Shown: positions 25,506 to 38,980 of the stretch, one piece after another | How positions within the stretch are numbered: position 1 is the first letter of the stretch | Layout: every line of letters begins with the position of its first letter | Assembly (NCBI RefSeq): GCF_963678635.1 | Contig: NC_087065.1 | Span: 31,998,373-32,062,372, forward strand | DNA length: 64,000 bases | Reading direction: 5' to 3' | From: Symsagittifera roscoffensis | Taxonomy: Eukaryota; Xenacoelomorpha; Acoela; Convolutidae | Notes under the pieces: generated by a model | The model's input: only the letters and a program-made list of their open reading frames with translations | Databases searched by the model: none | Told to the model about the DNA's origin: nothing | Program-made: the position numbers and the translations under genes

Positions 25506-27559
25506 AAGTATTGAAGTCTAGTAACCTTACCATAAAAACTTTTAGAAACTTTCCTGATTGAAATATGGTAGGGCAAGATCTCAGACATGCATAAACGTGG
25601 GCTTCAGGTCCTGAAACGCACGTTTATGCAAGTCTCAGTTCTTCCGCCACTATACTTTGATTTAAAAAAATTGAAAAAGTATTCAGTTTTATTATCAAAA
25701 CATGGTGGGGGAACACCTGTGACACCCATAAACATGCGTTTCAGGCCCTGGAACGCAGGTTTATGCATGTCTCAGATCCTTGTTCATCATATTTTGATTA
25801 AAATTCTCATTACTTTATAATTCGGTTTCCTTATCAAAATATGGTAGGGGAAGACGTGAGACATGTATAAACCTGCGTTTCAGGCCCTGAAACGCAGGTT
25901 TGTGCATGTCTCAGGTTCTTCCCCCACCATATTTTGATTGGAAAACTCATTTTCCTTAAATTGGTTTTTAATCGAAATAAGGTGGGCGAAGACATGAGAC
26001 ATGCATAAGCGTGCGTTTCAGGGCCTGAAACGCACGTTCATGCAGGTCTCAGGTCCTTCCCCACCATATTTTGATTGAAAAGCTCAATACTTTATAATTT
26101 GGTTTTTTAAACAAAATATGGTGGGGGAAGACCTGAGAAAGGTATAAACGTGGGCTTCAGATCCTGAAACGCACGTTTATGCATGTCTCAGGTCTTCCAC
26201 CACCTTATTTTGATTTGAAATACCAATTTATAAAGTATTTGTTTTTCTAATCAAAATATGGTGGGGGAAGACCTGAGACACGCATAAACGTGTAATTCAG
26301 GCCCTGAAACGCAAGTTTATGCATGTCTCAGGTCCTTCCCCCACCATACTTTGATTGAAAAACTCAAAGTTTTATCATTTGGTTTTTTAATCAAAATGTG
26401 GTGAGGGAAGACTTGAGAAAAGTATAAACGTGGGTTTCAGGGCCTGAAACGCACGTTTATGCATGTCTCAGGTCTTCCCCACCATATTTTGATTTTAAAA
26501 AAACAAAGGTTATTTAAATTGATTTTTTAAATCAAAACATTTTGACGGAAGACCTGAGACATGCATAAATGTGCCATTCGGGGCCTGAAACGCACGTTTA
26601 TGCATGTCTCATGTCTTCCCCCACAAAATTTTGATTAAAAAAACCAATTTATAAAATAATGTTTTTATTAATCAAATTTTGGTGGGGGAAGAACTGAGAG
26701 ATGCATAAACGCGCATTTCAGGGCCTGAAACGCACGTTTATGCATGTCTCAGGTCTTCCCACATCATGTTTTGATTTAAAAACTCATCACGTTATAACTT
26801 GGTTTTTTGATCAAAATGTGGTGGGGGAAGACCTAAGACATGTATAAAAATGGGTTTCAGGGCCTGAAACGCACGTTCATGCATGTATCAGGTCTTACCT
26901 TACCATATTTTGATTTTAAAAAGTCAAAAATTATATAAACTGATATTTTTCATCAAAATATGATGGCGGAAGACCTGAGACATGCATAAACATGGGTTTC
27001 AGGGCCTGAAACGCACGTTTATGCATGTCTCATGACTTCCCCACCAAACTTTGTTTAAAAAACCATTTCTTTATAAATTGTTTTCTATCAAAATCTGGTG
27101 GGGGAAGACCTGAGACATGAATAAACGCGCGTCTCAGGGCATGAAACGCACGTTTATACATGTATCAGGTCTTCCTCCGCCATATTTTGATAAAAAAAAG
27201 CCAAATAATTTATAATTTGGTTTTTTAAATCAAAGTATGGTGGTGGAAGATCTTAGATATGCATAAACGTGCGTTTCAGGCCCTGAAACACTTTTTTATT
27301 TATGCCTCAGGTCTTCGCCCATCATATTTTGATTAAAAAACCAAACATTTTATAAATTGGTTATTTTATCAAAAATTGGTGGAGGAAGATCTGAGACATG
27401 TATAAACGTGCGTTTCAGGGCCTGAAACGCACGTTCATGTATGTCTCAGATCTTCCCCATCAAATTTTGATTTAAAAAATAAATATTTTGTAATTTGAAT
27501 TTTTTAACAAAAATGGTGGGGGAAGACCTGAGACATGCATAAACGTGCATTTCAGGACC

Positions 27560-28300
27560 TGAAACGCGCGTTTATGCATGTCTCAGGTCTTTCACCACTA
27601 TTTTTTGATGAAAAAAGCCAAATAATTTATAAATTGGTTTTTTAAATCAAAGTATGGTGGTGGAAGATCTGAGACATGCATAAACGTGCATTTCAGGGCT
27701 TGAAACGCACTTTTATTTATGCCTCAGGTCTTCCCCCACCATATTTTGATTAAAAAACCAATCACTTTATAAGTTTGTTATTTTATCAAAAAAATGGTGG
27801 GGGAAGACCTGAGACAATTATAAACGTGCGTTTCAGGCCCTGAAACGCACGTTCATGCATGTCTCAGGTCTTCCCCATCATAATTTGATTAAAAATCAAA
27901 AATTTTGTAAACTGGGTTTTTTATCAAAATATGGTGGGGAAAGACATGTGATATGCATAAACGTGCGTTTCAGTAAAAAGTAGTTGCATTTTGAGGGATG
28001 TAGTTTCGTTATTGATGGTTATGATACAGTTGCTTTTGTCGAAAAGATATGAGTCGACTTTGTAGGCTATTTAAAAATATATTTACGGCTCATTATTTTT
28101 TTTTGATTGTAATATATTTTACTGGACAGATTGTTTTTTTCTGTCAATTATTGTCGTTTCTGCTTACTTTTGCATTTTTTGCAACGTCCAAATAGTTTCG
28201 GATAGTGTAAGCCGTCTGTTTTTTGCGCTATCTTACTTCGGTTGGATAATTTTTTTGCAACTTTTTGCTCAAATACCCATCTTATTCTTTCTCTGGTATT
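27560..28300. repeat. Source or copy of a ~740-bp segmental duplication (partner 39811-40560)
   Basis: Four satellite monomers plus the left end of the inverted-repeat element are shared, in the same order and orientation, with 39811-40560, at an offset of about 12250 bp. Shared variants include TTCACCACTATTTTTTGATG and GGTGGTGGAAGATC. The junction of satellite and inserted element is identical in both, so this pair arose by copying one insertion event and not by two. Confidence 0.85.
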
Positions 28301-28621
28301 TCATAGTTTCAATAGAACTAGAGATTAGCTGATTTATCGCAAAGTTAGTTGAAAGGAGAGAGCAACTGATTGCAACCTTTACTTTTAATTCAAGTTTGCA
28401 CAACAATGCAAAAGTAAGCAGAAACGACAATAATTGGCAGAAAAAACTATCTGTGCAGTAAAATATATTACAATCCAAACAAATATTGAGCCGTAAATAT
28501 ATTTTTATATAGCCTAAAAAATCGACTTACATATTTTCGATTAAAGCAACTGTATCATTACCATCAATAACGAAAACACATAACCATCAATATCAAAATG
28601 CAATTACTTTTATGTAAAATA
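27974..28621. mobile_element. Element with long (~220-bp) terminal inverted repeats, inserted at a satellite dyad centre
   Basis: The left arm runs from TAAAAAGTAGTTGCATTTTG (27974) to about 28195. The right arm from about 28389 to 28621 is its reverse complement with scattered differences (ends CAATTACTTTTATGTAAAATA). About 190 bp of unrelated sequence lies between. Flanks are GTTTCAG on the left and CTGAAAC on the right, the two halves of a satellite monomer centre. No transposase frame is visible. The form fits a foldback element or MITE. A TA dinucleotide at each end could be a target duplication, but this is not certain. Confidence 0.75.
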
Positions 28622-31600
28622 CTGAAACGCACGTTTATGCTTGTCACATGTCTTCCCTCACCATATTTTGATTAAAAAAATCCAGTTTACGAAATACTTG
28701 ATTTCTTAATCAAAATATGATGGGGAAGACCTGAGACATGCATGAACGTGCGTTTCAGGGCCTGAAACGCACGTTCAAGCATGTCTCAGATCTTCCACCA
28801 CCATACTTTGATTTAAAAAACCAAGTTATAAAGTATTTGGTTTTTTTTTATCAAAAAATAGTGGTGAACAACCGGAGACATTCATAAACGAGCGTTTCAG
28901 GTCCTGAAATGCACGTTTATGCATGTCTCAGGTCTTCCCCCACCAATTTTTGTTAAAAAATCCAATTTACTAAATATTTAAATTTTTAATCAAAATATGG
29001 TAGGGGAAGAACTGAGGCATAAAAAAATGTGCGTTTCAAGCCCTGAAACGCACGTTCATGCGTGTCTCAGGTCCTTCCCTCATCATGTTAAGACTTTAAA
29101 AAAATCTATTTTTTCGAATTCGGTTTTCTTTTCAAAATATTGTGAGGGAAGACCTGACACACGCATTATTGTGCGTTTCAGGCCCTGAAACCCACGTCTA
29201 TGCAAGTCTCAGGTCTTCCCAACCATATTTTGATTCAAAGAATCAATTACATTATAAATATTTTTAAAAAAAAATTATGATGGGGAAAGATCTGAGACAT
29301 GCATAAACGAGCGTTTCAGAGCCTGAAACGCGTTCAAGCAAGTTTCGAGTCTCGCCCTACCATATTTTGATTAAAAAAACAAAAACAATGAAAAAGAATT
29401 TTTTTAAGTCAGAATATGGCGGAGGAAGACCTGATACATGCTTAAACTTGCGTTTCAGAGTCTGAAACGCACATTTATGCATGTCTCAGGTCTTCCCCCA
29501 CCACATTTCGAGAAAAAAAAATCTCAAACATTGTTTGGTTTTCTTATCAAAATATGGTGGGGGAAGACCTGAGACACCCATAAAGTTGCGTTCCATGGAA
29601 GACCTGAGACACCCATAAACTTGCGTTTCAGGTTTATGCAAGTCTCAGGTCCTTGTTCACCATATTTTGATTAAAATTCTCATTACTATATAATTCGGTT
29701 TTTGATCAAAATATGGTAGGGGAAGATCTCAGACATGCATAAACGTGGGTTTCAGGTACTGAAACGCTCGTTTATTCATGTCTCAGGTCTTCTGCCACTA
29801 TACTTTGACTAAAAAAATTTTAAAAAAATTATTCGGTTTTCTTATCAAAACATGGTGGGGGAACACCTGTGACACCCATAAGCAAGCGTTTCAGGCCCTG
29901 AAACACAGGTTTATGCATGTCTCAGGTCCTTGTCCACCATATTTTGATTGAATTTATAATTCGGTTTCCTTATCAAAATATGGTAGGGTAAGACGTGAAA
30001 CTTGTATAAACGTGCGTTTCAGGCCCTGAAACTTAGGTTTATGCACGTCTTAGTTCTTCCCCAACCGTTTTTTTATTAGAAAAACCAATTTTTAAAGTAT
30101 TTGTTTTTCTTATCAAAATATGGTGGGGAAGACCTGAAACATGCATAAGCGTGCGTTTCAGCGCCTGAATTGCACGTTTATGCAGGTCTCAGTTCTTCCC
30201 CCATCATTTTTTGATTTGAAAAACCAATTTTTAAAGTATATGTTTTTCTTATCAAAATATGGTGGGGGAAGACGTGAGACATGTATAAACGTGCGTTTCA
30301 GGGCCTGAAATGCACGTTTATGCAGGTCTCAGTTCTTCCCCCATCATTTTTTGATTTGAAAAACCAATTTTTAAAGTCTATGTTTTTTTTTATCAAAATA
30401 TGGTGGGGGAAGACGTGAGACATGTATAAACGTGGGTTTCAGGGCCTAAAACGCACGTTTATGCATGTCTCAGGTCTTCCCCACCAAATTTTGATTTCAA
30501 AAAGCCAAAGATTATAAAAATTGATTTTTTTTTCATCAAAATATGGTGGCAGAAGACCTGAGACATACATAAACGTGGGTTTCAGGGCCTGAAATGCACG
30601 TTAATTCATGACTCAGGTCTTCCTCCACCAAACTTTGATTGAAAAAAGCCAAATATTATATAAATAGATTTTTTTCATCGAAATATGGTGGCGGAAGACC
30701 TGAGACATGCATAAACATGGGTTTCAGGGCCTGAAACTCACGTTTATTCATGTCTCAGGTCTTCCTCCACCATATTTTATTTAGAGAACGAAATACTTTA
30801 TAAATCAGAGTTTTGATCCAAACATTGGGGGGAAGACATCAGACATGCATAAAGGTGCGTTTCAGGGCCTGAAACGCACGTTTTTGCATGTCTCCGGTCT
30901 TCCCCACCAAACTTTAATTAAAAAACCATTCCTTTATAAATTGTTTTCTTCAAAATCTGGTGAGGGAAGACCTGAGACATGAATAAACGCGCGTTTCAGG
31001 GCATGAAACGCACGTTTACACATGTCTCTGGTCTTCCGCACCAAACTTTGATAGAAAAAAGCCAAAGATTATATAAATAGATTTTTTTTCATCGAAATAT
31101 GGTGGCGGAAGACCTGAGACATGCATAAACATGGGTTTCAGGGCCTGAAACTCACGTTTATTCATGTCTCAGGTCTTCCTCCACCATATTTTATTCAGAA
31201 AACTAAATACTTTATAAATCAGATTTTTTATCCAAACATGGTGGGGAAGACATGAGAAATGCATAAAAGTGCGTTTCAGGGCCTGAAACGCACGTTTATG
31301 CATGTCTCAGGTCTTGCAGACCAAACTTTGATTTAAAAAACCAACTTATAATTTTTTTGGCTTTTTTATCAAAATATAGTGGGGAAAGACCTGAGACATG
31401 CATAAACGTGCAATTCAGGGCCTAAAACGAACGTTTATGCAAGTCTAAGGTCTTCCACCATCATATTTTAACTAAAAAAAGACAAATATTTTATAAATTA
31501 GATTTTTTATCCAAATATGGTGGGGAAGACATGAGACATGCATAAAGGTGCGTTTCAGGGCCTGAAACGCACGTTTATGTATGTCTCAGGTCTTCCCCCT

Positions 31601-32142
31601 ACCATATTTTGAATTAAAAACTCATTACTTTATAAATTGGTTTTTTGATCAAAATGTGGTGGGTAAAGACCTAAGACATGTATAAACATGGGTTTCAGGG
31701 CCTGAAACGCACGTTTATTCATGTCTCAGGTCTACCTCCACCATATTTTATTTTAAAAACCAAATACTTTATACAAATATGGTTGGGAAGACATGAGATG
31801 CGCATAAACGTGCGTTTTAGGGTCTGAAATGCACGTTAATGCATGTCTCAGGTTTTCCTCCACCATATTTTGATTTCAAAAAGCCAAAGATTATACAAAT
31901 TGTTTTTTTTTCATCAAAATATGGTGGCAGAAGACCTGAGACATGCATAAACATGGAATTCAGGGCCTGAAACTCACGTTTATTCATGTCTCAGGTCTTC
32001 CTCCACCATATTTTATTTAGAAAACTAAATAATTTATCAATCAGATTTTTAATCCAAACATGGTTGGGAATACATGAGACATAGATAAACGTGGGTTTCA
32101 GGGCCTAAAACGCACGTTTATTCATGAATCATGTCTTCCTAT

Positions 32143-32417
32143 GCAAAGTTAGTTGAAAGAAGAGAGCAACTGATTGCAATCTTTACTTTTAATTCAAGTT
32201 TGCACAACAATGCAAAAGTAAGCAGAAACGACAATAATTGGCAGAATAAACTATCTGTGCAGTAGAATATATTACAATCCAAACAAATATTGAGCCGTAA
32301 ATATATTTTTAAATAGCCTAAGAAATCGACTTACATATTTTCGATAAAAGCAACTGTATCATTACCATCAATAACGAAAACACATAACCATCAATATCAA
32401 AATGCAATTACTTTATA
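32143..32417. mobile_element. Right-end fragment of the inverted-repeat element
   Basis: Matches 28337-28621, from GCAAAGTTAGTTGAAAG to the terminal CAATTACTTTATA. Left arm and centre are missing; the left junction cuts into a satellite monomer at TCTTCCTA. It ends at CTGAAACGCACG, half of a monomer centre. It is the joint of the ~3.8-kb tandem duplication. Confidence 0.8.
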
Positions 32418-32831
32418 CTGAAACGCACGTTTATGCATGTCACATGTCTTCCCTCACCATATTTTGATAAAAATCCAGTTTACGAAATACTTGATTTCTT
32501 AATCAAAATATGATGAGGAAGACCTGAGACATGCATGAACGTGCGTTTCAGGGCCTGAAACGCACGTTCAAGCATGTCTCAGATGTTCCACCACCATACT
32601 TTGATTTAAAAAACCAAGTTATTAAGTATTTGGTTTTTTTATCAAAAAATAGTGGTGAACAACCGGAGACATGCATAAACGTGCGTTTCAGGTCCTGAAA
32701 TGCACGTTTATGCATGTCTCAGGTCTTCCCCCACCAATTTTTGTTAAAAAATCCAATTTACAAAATATTTAAATTTTTAATCAAAATATGGTAGGGGAAG
32801 AACTGAGGCTTAAAAAAATGTGCGTTTCAAG

Positions 32832-32905
32832 CCCTGAAACGCTTGAAACGCACTGAAACGCTTGAAACGCGTGAAAAGCCCTGAAACGCTTGAAACGCTT
32901 GAATC
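32832..32905. repeat. Short tandem expansion of a GAAACGCTT-type unit in one monomer
   Basis: After GCCCTGAAACGC the right arm of this monomer is replaced by about seven imperfect 9-10-bp units (TGAAACGCT, TGAAACGCG, TGAAAAGCC). The paralogous monomer near 29040 has a normal right arm. The unit is a piece of the arm next to the dyad centre, pointing to slippage at a hairpin. Confidence 0.8.
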
Positions 32906-35299
32906 TCAGGTCCTTCCCTGATCATGTTAAGATTTTAAAAAAATCTGTATTTTCGAATTCGGTTTTCTTATCAAAATATTGTGAGGGAAGACCTGACACA
33001 CGCATTATTGTGCGTTTCAGGCCCTGAAACCCACGTCTATGCAAGTCTCAGGTCTTCCCAACCATATTTTGATTCAAAGAATCAATTACATTATAAATCT
33101 TTTTTTTAAAAAAAATTATGATGGGGAAAGATCTGAGACATGCATAAACGAGCGTTTCAGAGCCTGAAACGCACGTTCAAGCATGTTTCGAGTCTCGCCC
33201 TACCATATTTTGATTTAAAAAATAAAAACAATGAAAAAGAATTGTTTTTAGTCAGAATATGGCGGAGGAAGACCTGATACATGCTTAAACTTGCGTTTCA
33301 GACTCTGAAACGCACATTTATGCATGTCTCAGGTCTTCCCCCACCATATTTCGAGAAAAAAAAATTCTTAAATATTGTTTGGTTTTCTTATCAAAATATG
33401 GTGGGGGAAGACCTGAGACACCCATAAAGTTGCGTTCCATGGAAGACCTGAGACACCCATAAACTTGCGTTTCAGGTTTATGCAAGTCTCAGGTCCTTGT
33501 TCACCATATTTTGATTAAAATACTCATTACTATATAATTCGGTTTTTGATCAAAATATGGTAGGGGAAGATCTCAGACATGCATAAACGTGGGTTTCAGG
33601 TACTGAAACGATCGTTTATGCATGTCTCAGGTCTTCTGCCACTATAATTTGACTAAAAAAATTTAAAAAAATTATTCGGTTTTCTTATCAAAACATGGTG
33701 GGGGAACACCTGTGACACCCATAAACATGCGTTTCAGGCCCTGAAGCGCAGGTTTATGCATGTCTCAGGTCCTTGTCCACCATATTTTGATTAAAATACT
33801 CATTACTATATAATTCGGTTTTTGATCAAAATATGGTAGCGGAAGATCTCAGACATGCATAAACGTGGGTTTCAGGTACTGAAACGCTCGTTTATGCATG
33901 TCTCAGGTCTTCTGCCACTATAGTTTGACTAAAAAAATTTAAAAAAATTATTCGGTTTTCTTATCAAAACATGGTGGGGGAACACCTGTGACACCCAAAA
34001 ATGTGCGTTTCAGGCCCTGAAACTTAGGTTTATGCACGTCTCAGTTCTTCCCCAACCATTTTTTGATTAGAAAAACCAATTTTTAAAGTATTTGTTTTTC
34101 TTATCAAAATATGGTGGGGGAAGACCTGAAACATGCATAAGCGTGCGTTTCAGCGCCTGAATTGCACGTTTATGCAGGTCTCAGTTCTTCCCCCATCATT
34201 TTTTGATTTGAAAAACCAATTTTTAAAGTATATGTTTTTCTTATCAAAATATGGTGGGGGAAGACGTGAGACATGTATAAACGTGCGTTTCAGGGCCTGA
34301 AATGCACGTTTATGCAGGTCTCAGTTCTTCCCCCATCATTTTTTGAATTGAAAAACCAATTTTTAAAGTATATGTTTGTCTTATGAAAATATGGTGGGGG
34401 AAGACGTGAGACATGTATAAACGTGGGTTTCAGGGCCTAAAACGCACGTTTATGCATGTCTCAGGTCTTCACCACAAAATTTTGATTTCAAAAAGCCAAA
34501 GATTATATAAACAGATTTTTTTTCATCAAAATATGGTGGCAGAAGACCTGAGACATACATTAACGTGGGTTTCAGGGCCTGAAACGCACGTTAATTCACG
34601 ACTCAGGTCTTCCTCCACCAAACTTTGATTGAAAAAAGCCAAAGATTATATAAATAGTTTTTTTTCATCGAAATATGGTGGCGGAAGACCTGAGACATGC
34701 ATAAACATGGGTTTCAGGGCCTGAAACTCGCGTTTATTCATGTCTCAGGTCTTCCTCCACCATATTTTATTTAGAGAACGAAATACTTTATAAATCAGAT
34801 TTTTAATCCAAACATGGTGGGGAAGACATCAGACATGCATAAAGGTGCGTTTCAGCGCCTGAAACGCACGTTTTTGCATGTCTCAGGTCTTCCCCACCAA
34901 ACTTTAATTAAAAAACCATTCCTTTATAAATTGTTTTCTTCAAAATCTGGTGAGGGAAGACCTGAGACATGAATAAACGCGCGTTTCAGGGTATGAAACG
35001 CACGTTTACACATGTCTCTGGTCTTCCGCACCAAACTTTGATTGAAAAAAGCCAAAGATTATATAAATAGATTTTTTTTCATCGAAATATGGTGGCGGAA
35101 GACCTGAGACATGCATAAACATGGGTTTCAGGGCCTGAAACTCACGTTTATTCATGTCTCAGGTCTTGCAGACCAAACTTTGATTTAAAAAACCAACTTA
35201 TAATTTTTTTGGCTTTTTTATCAAAATATAGTGGGGAAAGACCTGAGACATGCATAAACGTGCAATTCAGGGCCTAAAACGAACGTTTATGCAAGTCTC

Positions 35300-36970
35300 A
35301 GGTCTTCCACCATCATATTTTAACTTAAAAAAAAACAAATATTTTATAAATTAGATTTTTTATCCAAATATGGTGGGGAAGACATGAGACATGCATAAAG
35401 GTGCGTTTCAGGGCCTGAAACGCACGTTTATGTATGTCTCAGGTCTTCCCCCTACCATATTTTGAATTAAAAACTGATTACTTTATAAATTGGTTTTTTG
35501 ATCAAAATGTGGTGGGTAAAGACCTAAGACATGTATAAACATGGGTTTCAGGGCCTGAAACGCACGTTTATTCATGTCTCAGGTCTACCTCCACCATATT
35601 TTATTTCAAAAACCAATTACTTTATACATTAGATTTTTTATCAAAATATGGTTGGGAAGACATGAGATGCGCATAAACGTGCGTTTTAGGGTCTGAAATG
35701 CACGTTAATGCATGTCTCAGGTTTTCCTCTACCATATTTTGATTTCAAAAAGCCAAAGATTATACAAATTGTTTTTTTTTTCATCAAAATATGGTGGCAG
35801 AAGACCTGAGACATGCATAAACATGGAATTCAGGGCCTGAAACTCACGTTTATTCATGTCTCAGGTCTTCCTCCACCATATTTTATTTAGAAAACTAAAT
35901 ACTTTGTAAATCAGATTTTTAATCCAAACATGGTTGGGAATACATGAGACATACATAAACGTGGGTTTCAGGGCCTAAAACGCACGTTTATTCATGACTC
36001 ATGTCTTCCTCCACCAAACTTTGATTGAAAAAAGCCAAAGATTATATAAATAGATTTTTTTCATCGAAATATGGTGGCGGAAGACCTGAGACATGAATGA
36101 ACATGGGTTTCAGGGCCTGAAACTCACGTTTATTCATGTCTCAGGTCTTCCTCCATCATATTTTAACTTAAAAAAAAACAAATATTTTATAAATTAGATT
36201 TTTTATCCAAATATGGTGGGGAAGACATGAGACATGCATAAAGGTGCGTTTCAGGGCCTGAAACGCACGTTTATGTATGTCTCAGGTCTTCCCCCTACCA
36301 TATTTTGAATTAAAAACTGATTACTTTATAAATTGGTTTTTTGATCAAAATGTGGTGGGTAAAGACCTAAGACATGTATAAACATGGGTTTCAGGGCCTG
36401 AAACGCACGTTTATTCATGTCTCAGGTCTACCTCCACCATATTTTATTTCAAAAACCAATTACTTTATACATTAGATTTTTTATCAAAATATGGTTGGGA
36501 AGACATGAGATGCGCATAAACGTGCGTTTTAGGGTCTGAAATGCACGTTAATGCATGTCTCAGGTTTTCCTCCACCATATTTTGATTTCAAAAAGCCAAA
36601 GATTATACAAATTGTTTTTTTTTTCATCAAAATATGGTGGCAGAAGACCTGAGACATGCATAAACATGGAATTCAGGGCCTGAAACTCACGTTTATTCAT
36701 GTCTCAGGTCTTCCTCCACCATATTTTATTTAGAAAACTAAATACTTTGTAAATCAGATTTTTAATCCAAACATGGTTGGGAATACATGAGACATACATA
36801 AACGTGGGTTTCAGGGCCTAAAACGCACGTTTATTCATGACTCATGTCTTCCTCCACCAAACTTTGATTGAAAAAAGCCAAAGATTATATAAATAGATTT
36901 TTTTCATCGAAATATGGTGGCGGAAGACCTGAGACATGAATGAACATGGGTTTCAGGGCCTGAAACTCAC
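35300..36970. repeat. ~840-bp tandem duplication in satellite block B
   Basis: About 35300-36135 and 36140-36970 match with an offset of 840 bp, six monomers. Both copies contain CTACCTCCACCATATTTT and TGAGATGCGCATAAACG variants in the same order. Differences are very few, so this is a young duplication inside the second half of the larger duplication. Confidence 0.85.
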
Positions 36971-37559
36971 GTTTATTCATGTCTCAGGTCTTCCTCCACC
37001 ATATTTTATTTAGAAAACTAAATACTTTATAAATCAGATTTTTAATCCAAACATGGTGGGGAATACATGAGACTTGCATAAAGGTGCGTTTCAGGGCCTG
37101 AAACGCACGTTTATGCATGTCTCAGGTCTTCCCCTCCAAACTTTGATTAAAAAACCATTCCTTTATAAATTGTTCTCTTCAAAATCTGGTGAGGGAAGAC
37201 CTGAGACATGAATAAACGCGCGTTTCAGGGCATGAAACGCACGTTTAGAATGTCTCAGGTCTTGCTCCGCCATAGTTTGATTAAAAAAACCAATAACTTC
37301 ATAAATTGGTTTTTTAATCAAAATTTGGTAGAGAAAGGTCTGAGACATGCATAAAGGTGCAATTCAGCGCCTGAAACGCACGTTTATGCATGTCTCATGT
37401 CTTCCCCCACCATATTTTAATTTAAAAAAATAAATATTTTATAAATTGGATTTTTTAACAAAAAAAGTGGGGGAAGACCTGAGACAAGCATAAACGAGCG
37501 TTTCAGGACCTGAAACGCACGTTTATGCATGTCGTTTCTGCATAACCAATATATAATTT

Positions 37560-38980
37560 ATTTGCTTTTTTATCAAAATATAGTGGGGAAAGACCTGAGA
37601 CATGCATAAACGTGCAATTCAGGGCCTAAAACGAACGTTTATGCAAGTCTCTGTCTTCCACCACCATATTTTAACTAAAAAAAAGAGAAAAATTTTATAA
37701 ATAGATTTTTTATCCAAATATGGCGGGGAAGACATGAGACATGCATAAAGGTGCGTTTCAGGGCCTGAAACGCACGTTTATGTATGTCTCAGGTCTTCCC
37801 CACCAAATTTTGATTAAAAAAACCATTTCTTTATAAATTGTTTTCTATCAAAATCTGGTGAGGGAAGACCTGAGACATGAATAAACGCGCGTTTCAGGGC
37901 ATGAACCGCTCATTTATACATGTCTCATGTCTTCCTCTGCCATATTTTGATTTAAAAAACCAAAATTTATAAATTGGTTTTTTTAAATCAAAATTTGGTA
38001 GAGAAAGATCTGAGACATGCATAAACGTGCAATTCAGGGCCTGAAACGCATGTTTATGCATGTCTCACGTCTTCCCCTTCCATATTTTAAATAAAAAATA
38101 TATTTTATATTTTGGATTTTTTAACAAAAAAAGGTGGGGGAAGACCTGAGACAAGCATAAACGTGCGTTTCAGGACCTGAAACGCACGTTTATGCATGTC
38201 TCAGATCTTCCACCGCCATACTTTGATTTAAAAAACCAATTTATAATTTATTTGGCTTTTTTATCAAAATAAAGTGGGGAAAGACCTGAGTCATGCATAA
38301 ACCTGCAATTCAGGGCCTAGAACGAACGTTTATGCAAGTCTCTGTCTTCCACCACCATATTTTAACTAAAAAAAAAACAAATATTTTATAAATTAGATTT
38401 TTTATCCAAATATGGTGGGGAAGACATGAGACATGCATAAAGGTGCGTTTCAGGGACTGAAACGCACGTTTATGTATGTCTCGGGTCTTCCCCACCAAAT
38501 TTTGATTAAAAAAAAACCATTTCTTAATAAATTGTTTTCTATCAAAATCTGGTGAGAGAAGACCTGAGACATGAATAAACGCGCATTTCAGGGCATGAAC
38601 CGCACATTTATACATGTCTCATGTCTTCCTCCGCCATATTTTGATTAAAAAAACCAAAATTTATTAATTGGTTTTTTTAAATCAAAATTTGGTAGAGAAA
38701 GATCTGAGACATGCATAAACGTGCAATTCAGGGCCTGAAACGCATGTTTATGCATGTCTCACGTCTTCCCCTTCCATATTTTAAATAAAAAATATATATT
38801 TCATACATTGGATTTTTTTAAAATAAAAAATGGTGGGGGAAGACCTGAGACGTGCATAAACGTGCGTTTGAGGACCTGAAATGCACGTTCATGCATGTCT
38901 CAGATCTTCCACCACCATATTTTGATTTAAAAAACCAATTTATAATTTATTTGGCTTTTTTATCAAAATATAGTGGGGAA
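37560..38980. repeat. ~693-bp tandem duplication in satellite block B
   Basis: About 37560-38270 recurs at 38250-38980. Markers such as CACGTCTTCCCCTTCC (near 38066 and 38759) give the offset of 693 bp. It covers five monomers with the rare CAATTCAGGGCCTGAAACGC form. Confidence 0.75.

Larger units (their letters stand above)
19573..25548 (+). mobile_element. Decayed Ty3/gypsy-type LTR retrotransposon nested in the satellite
   Basis: Satellite sequence stops at about 19572 and resumes at about 25549. Between them, in order, are a PBS-like site, gag with two zinc knuckles, a retropepsin, reverse transcriptase, RNase H, integrase with HHCC and DDE regions, and a 3' coding tail. The order PR-RT-RH-IN defines the Ty3/gypsy group. 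Many frameshifts and stops break every gene. A 3' LTR could not be found by eye: the 40-50 bp after the last open frame do not match the putative 5' LTR. The copy therefore seems 3'-truncated or rearranged. GC content is visibly higher than in the second retroelement of the window. Because it splits satellite monomers, it arrived after local array growth. Confidence 0.9.
28340..36000. repeat. ~3.8-kb tandem segmental duplication spanning satellite and inverted-repeat element
   Basis: About 28340-32140 and 32143-36000 are copies, offset ~3805 bp at the start and shifting by single monomers further on. Shared rare features include the right arm of the inverted-repeat element, the GTTGCGTTCCATGGAAGACC partial duplication (29584 and 33426), and CATGTCTCTGGTCTTCC monomers. 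The second copy carries an extra GATCTCAGACATGCATAAAC block near 33840. The second copy starts inside the inverted-repeat element, so the duplication breakpoint lies in that element. Confidence 0.85.

Noticed and set aside
25506-25548. Possible remnant of a 3' LTR in AGTAACCTTACCATAAAAAC
   Set aside because: It resembles GTGACCTTTTACCATACC in the putative 5' LTR only loosely and over too short a stretch to support a call.
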